The notes under the pieces were generated by a model that saw nothing but the letters and a program-made list of their open reading frames with translations, was not told the origin of the DNA and ran no database searches. Positions 11,177-13,625 of a stretch of 13,625 nt of DNA are shown here, piece by piece (position 1 is the stretch's first letter; every line of letters begins with the position of its first letter). Source of the DNA: Pseudomonadota bacterium (GTDB taxonomy: Bacteria > Pseudomonadota > Alphaproteobacteria > Sphingomonadales > Sphingomonadaceae); assembly GCA_023416515.1 (NCBI GenBank), contig JAEZHP010000031.1, positions 1 to 13,625 of the forward strand, written 5' to 3'. Made by a program: the position numbers and the translations under genes.

Positions 11177-13246
11177 TCAGGTGACGTTGACGAGCTGGAT
11201 GCAGGCGAAGTTGTAGAGACGCCGCCCCTCGGGGCTGACGTCGGGCGACTGGTCGCGAATCGTGGAACGCGGTCCTGTCGTCGGACCCGCGAGGGCGTTC
11301 GGCGTCGCGACGCGCGCGATGCCGATCTGCTGTGCGGTCCCGGTCGGGACGGCCGAGAGCGTCACGTCGATCGTGTGCGCGCCGGTGATCTCGACGCTCG
11401 AGATCGTCACGCTGTTGCCGTTGCCGGCATCGTGCCAGGTGACGCCCCGGTTCCCCGGATCGGTCACGAGCGAGCCATCGTCAAAGGCGAGCGCCGTCCC
11501 GGTGTCGCTGAAGGTCAGCGTCACCACGGCGCCGGAGCGCACGGCGGAAGTGACGTAGAGCGGCGTGTAGGGCTGCCCTGCGACCACCGCCGCCATGGCG
11601 CGGCCGGTGTAGAGCCCCTGCAGGTACTCACCCTCCGCCGTCAGGTGCATGCCGTCCGCTACAGTCTCGAGGATGTACTGCGGCCCGACGCAGACCGCCT
11701 TGTCGGGGTTCTGGAGAGCCATGTTGAGCTGCGCGAGCGGCACGCCGGAGGTGGCGATGTTGTAGAGCTGCCAGCTCGCCATCTGGTGGATGATGAGCTT
11801 CACCTGATCGGTCCCGCCGGTCAGGGCGTTGATGTCGGTCGTGAGGTCCGACTGGAGCTCGACGAGCCAGCCGCGATAGGTGGCCTCGCTCTCGTCGTGG
11901 TCGTGCTGCCCCTGGTCCCAGATGACGGCCGGCACCTTGTAGGCGAGGCCTGAGAGCGCCGCGATCAGCCGCGCGCGCCGCACCGCCTTCAGGATGTTGG
12001 CGTAGGGCGCGCCGCCCTTCTTCAGCCATGCGTAGCCCTGCCCGCCGATGCCATGCGCGGACATCAGCAGCGCCTCGGTGGAGGCCAGCGTCTTGGTAGC
12101 CTGCCAGCCGCCGATAGAGGCGACCGTCTCGCCGGCGCGGTCCCCGTCCGTGCGCTCGTAGGCGTCTACGATGCCCGCCAGATCCTCGTCGCGGATCGTG
12201 GCGGTCCTGTCGGTCGGGAAGTTCGTCCCGAGCGTGCGGACGCCGCCCGAGAACATCAGCACGCGACCAGGGCGCGGGGGCGTCGTGGTCTTTGCCGGCG
12301 TCGACTGCGTGCCGGCGCTGAGGCTCTGGCCGTAGATGAGGAAGTGCCAGAGCGTCGTGACCGTCGAAGATGCGGACAGCGTGTAGAGCAGAGACGCGCT
12401 CTTGAGCCGCGCGACGCTGCTGATCTCCTGCACGTAGCGCAGCACCGGGCCGTCCATCACGGGCGAATGGCAGTCGCCTTCTCCGCGGGTGACGCGGACC
12501 TCGCCCTCGTCCCAAGCCAGGTAGACATCCCGCGCGCCCGGCTCCCCGCGCACGAAGGGCACATAGAGCCGCGCCGGCGCCAGCCCGCACTGCATCGAGC
12601 CGTCGTAGCGAAGCCCGAAGATGACGGAGCCGTCGTCGAGCGACCGCTGCCAGACGAATTCGTCGCCCCAGGCGGCGTCGTGGTCCATGAAGGTCACGAA
12701 GCCGGCTTGATGAACGCCGAGCAGGATGTCGCCTGAAGGGCTCCGCCAACCGTGGGCGTAGTCCTCGGACAGGACGACCTCGCCGGTCGGGTCCGCGATG
12801 TCGGCGCGCAGGATGCCGTCGAGATCGAGATATGCCGGCAGGTTGCCGTACAGGTCCCACCAGCCCGCGAGCACGCCCGCGTCGCCAGCGAAGACCGGCT
12901 CGCCACCCGGCTGCGGGAGCACGTCGCGCTTGAGGGCGCTGCTCAGAACGCCGGCGTCGGTCGCCAGCGCTTCGTCACGAGCGGCTTCCGTGGCCGCCCG
13001 CTGCGCCATGACATCGGTGAGCGCCGCGCTTGCTTCAGCCGCCTTGGTGTTCGCGATGTCGGCGGCATCGGTCGCGATGCCGGCCGCGGTCGTTGCCGTT
13101 CCGCCAGCCGCTACAGCCGCCTCGGACGCGGCTATGGCCTCAGGCGTGAGAGAGCCGGGGTCTCCCTTCGGGCCCTGCGGACCAGCCGCGATGACCTCGA
13201 TGACCTGAACCGGAGCCGGGACCAGAACTTCGATCACGTCAGTCAT
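11177..13246 (-). CDS. Tail fibre / tailspike with sialate-acetylesterase (SGNH) domain (689 aa)
   Basis: The order is: a short beta-rich head; a mini-collagen repeat GPQGPKGDPG (22-31); an Ala-rich helical stalk (33-96); a fibre region (about 110-290) with repeated Gly/Asp turns; and an esterase domain. In the esterase, GQS (306-308) carries the nucleophile, WDQGQHD (443-449) corresponds to the WxQGExD block of the DUF303/SASA family, and DGMH (531-534) gives the catalytic Asp and His. Residues 560-650 look like an Ig-like beta domain. Such enzymes remove acetyl groups from capsule or O-antigen sugars at adsorption. The start overlaps the previous gene by 8 nt, with GGAGG 11 nt upstream. The substrate is unknown. 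Confidence 0.88.
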   Translation of the reverse strand: MTDVIEVLVPAPVQVIEVIAAGPQGPKGDPGSLTPEAIAASEAAVAAGGTATTAAGIATDAADIANTKAAEASAALTDVMAQRAATEAARDEALATDAGVLSSALKRDVLPQPGGEPVFAGDAGVLAGWWDLYGNLPAYLDLDGILRADIADPTGEVVLSEDYAHGWRSPSGDILLGVHQAGFVTFMDHDAAWGDEFVWQRSLDDGSVIFGLRYDGSMQCGLAPARLYVPFVRGEPGARDVYLAWDEGEVRVTRGEGDCHSPVMDGPVLRYVQEISSVARLKSASLLYTLSASSTVTTLWHFLIYGQSLSAGTQSTPAKTTTPPRPGRVLMFSGGVRTLGTNFPTDRTATIRDEDLAGIVDAYERTDGDRAGETVASIGGWQATKTLASTEALLMSAHGIGGQGYAWLKKGGAPYANILKAVRRARLIAALSGLAYKVPAVIWDQGQHDHDESEATYRGWLVELQSDLTTDINALTGGTDQVKLIIHQMASWQLYNIATSGVPLAQLNMALQNPDKAVCVGPQYILETVADGMHLTAEGEYLQGLYTGRAMAAVVAGQPYTPLYVTSAVRSGAVVTLTFSDTGTALAFDDGSLVTDPGNRGVTWHDAGNGNSVTISSVEITGAHTIDVTLSAVPTGTAQQIGIARVATPNALAGPTTGPRSTIRDQSPDVSPEGRRLYNFACIQLVNVT

Positions 13247-13580
13247 TGGGGTTGATCGCCTCCGTCATGCTGAAGGCGCCGACCAACACCGTCTCCTGCG
13301 AATCCCCGATCCGGCGCTTCAGCTCGAACTCGCTCTTGGAGCCCCGCATGAGCTGCTTGGTCTGGTCCTCGGTGAGCGCGAACGTCACCTTTCCCTCGGC
13401 GGGAACGACCGTCAGTCCGCTGCCAGCGGTGAGCACCAACACGCCGTCGAAATGGTCGATGCGAATGTTCATCCGCATGACGGAGCCGGTCAGATCGATC
13501 ACCGGCCCGGTCTTGCTTTCCTTCAGAACGAAGGTGCGCGCGACCGTGTCTCCCCTGCGGACGGGGACGCTGTTCGCCAT
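13239..13580 (-). CDS. Phage baseplate/tail-type protein upstream of the fibre (113 aa)
   Basis: The pattern MANSVPVRRGDTVARTFVL, then VIDLTGSVMRMNIR, VPAEGKVTFALTEDQTKQL, YDL-like SEFELKRRIGDSQETVLVGAF and a closing MTEAINPND is that of small beta-sandwich proteins encoded just before tail fibres in many prophages. It probably links fibre and baseplate. GGAG lies 8 nt before the ATG. It overlaps the fibre gene by 8 nt. No exact family name can be given with certainty. Confidence 0.65.
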   Translation of the reverse strand: MANSVPVRRGDTVARTFVLKESKTGPVIDLTGSVMRMNIRIDHFDGVLVLTAGSGLTVVPAEGKVTFALTEDQTKQLMRGSKSEFELKRRIGDSQETVLVGAFSMTEAINPND

Positions 13581-13598
13581 GCAGTCGCTCCAGACATG

Positions 13599-13619
13599 AA
13601 AAAACCGCCCGGAGGCGGT
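13599..13619 (-). terminator. Intrinsic terminator upstream of the 113-aa tail gene
   Basis: On the - strand ACCGCC-TCCG-GGCGGT is followed by a run of six T including the last stem base. It lies 19 nt upstream of the next start codon, so a gene outside the window ends before it. Confidence 0.8.
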
Positions 13620-13625
13620 GCGGAA

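Noticed and set aside
9941..11953. 670-codon + strand open frame opposite the tail genes
   Set aside because: Arg/Gly/Asp-rich shadow of GC-rich - strand genes; the opposite strand has recognisable tail domains.
11628..12860. 410-codon - strand frame inside the tail fibre gene
   Set aside because: Arg-rich out-of-frame shadow of the esterase tail fibre.
1..13625. Insertion sequence or transposase
   Set aside because: No transposase motif and no terminal inverted repeats with target duplication were seen.

Overview
The window looks like part of a temperate phage or prophage from a GC-rich proteobacterium. An alphaproteobacterium, for example one of the Hyphomicrobiales, is my best guess. This rests on base composition, strong GGAG-type ribosome binding sites and recognisable gene families, not on a taxonomic marker. 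No ribosomal RNA, complete tRNA or host housekeeping gene is visible.

Layout. Positions 1-130 hold the 3' half of a tRNA-Val(CAC)-like gene, a typical tyrosine-integrase attachment core. From about 198 to 5739 every gene lies on the + strand, tightly packed and often with ATGA or GTGA stop/start overlaps. First come seven small phage accessory genes (198-2090). Then follows what looks like a separately promoted cassette (2143-5289): an unknown 117-aa protein, an IbrA-like PAPS-reductase/DUF3440 protein, an IbrB-like ParB-fold protein, a 221-aa protein with a HARP-like N-terminus, and a small Cro-like helix-turn-helix protein. A consensus -35 box and a perfect 21-bp dyad over the predicted -10 box lie just upstream of the cassette. 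Two small genes (5357-5739) end the + strand block at a hairpin shared with the opposing operon.

From 13625 down to 5744 nearly everything is on the - strand and reads as late phage genes. In order of transcription these are: a baseplate/tail-type 113-aa protein, a 689-aa tail fibre or tailspike with a collagen-like start and an SGNH/sialate-acetylesterase-type domain, a lectin-like tail protein, an HNH-type endonuclease flanked by two terminators, a T4-type lysozyme, an outer-membrane-type lipoprotein, a beta-class DNA methyltransferase, a holin-like membrane protein, and a membrane-anchored coiled-coil protein. One small + strand gene (10095-10355) sits antisense at the 3' end of the structural operon.

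How the parts fit together. The right half would make the host-recognition end of the virion and lyse the cell. The methyltransferase would mark the phage DNA. The left half is early or accessory cargo next to the attachment site. The least understood part is the IbrAB-like cassette with its own regulated promoter. The most unusual DNA structures are an array of three 25-nt hairpins (each 9-7-9) between the lysozyme and lipoprotein genes, an 11-bp direct repeat with terminators around the endonuclease segment, and a dispersed repeat that supplies the stop codon and ribosome binding site at two early gene junctions.
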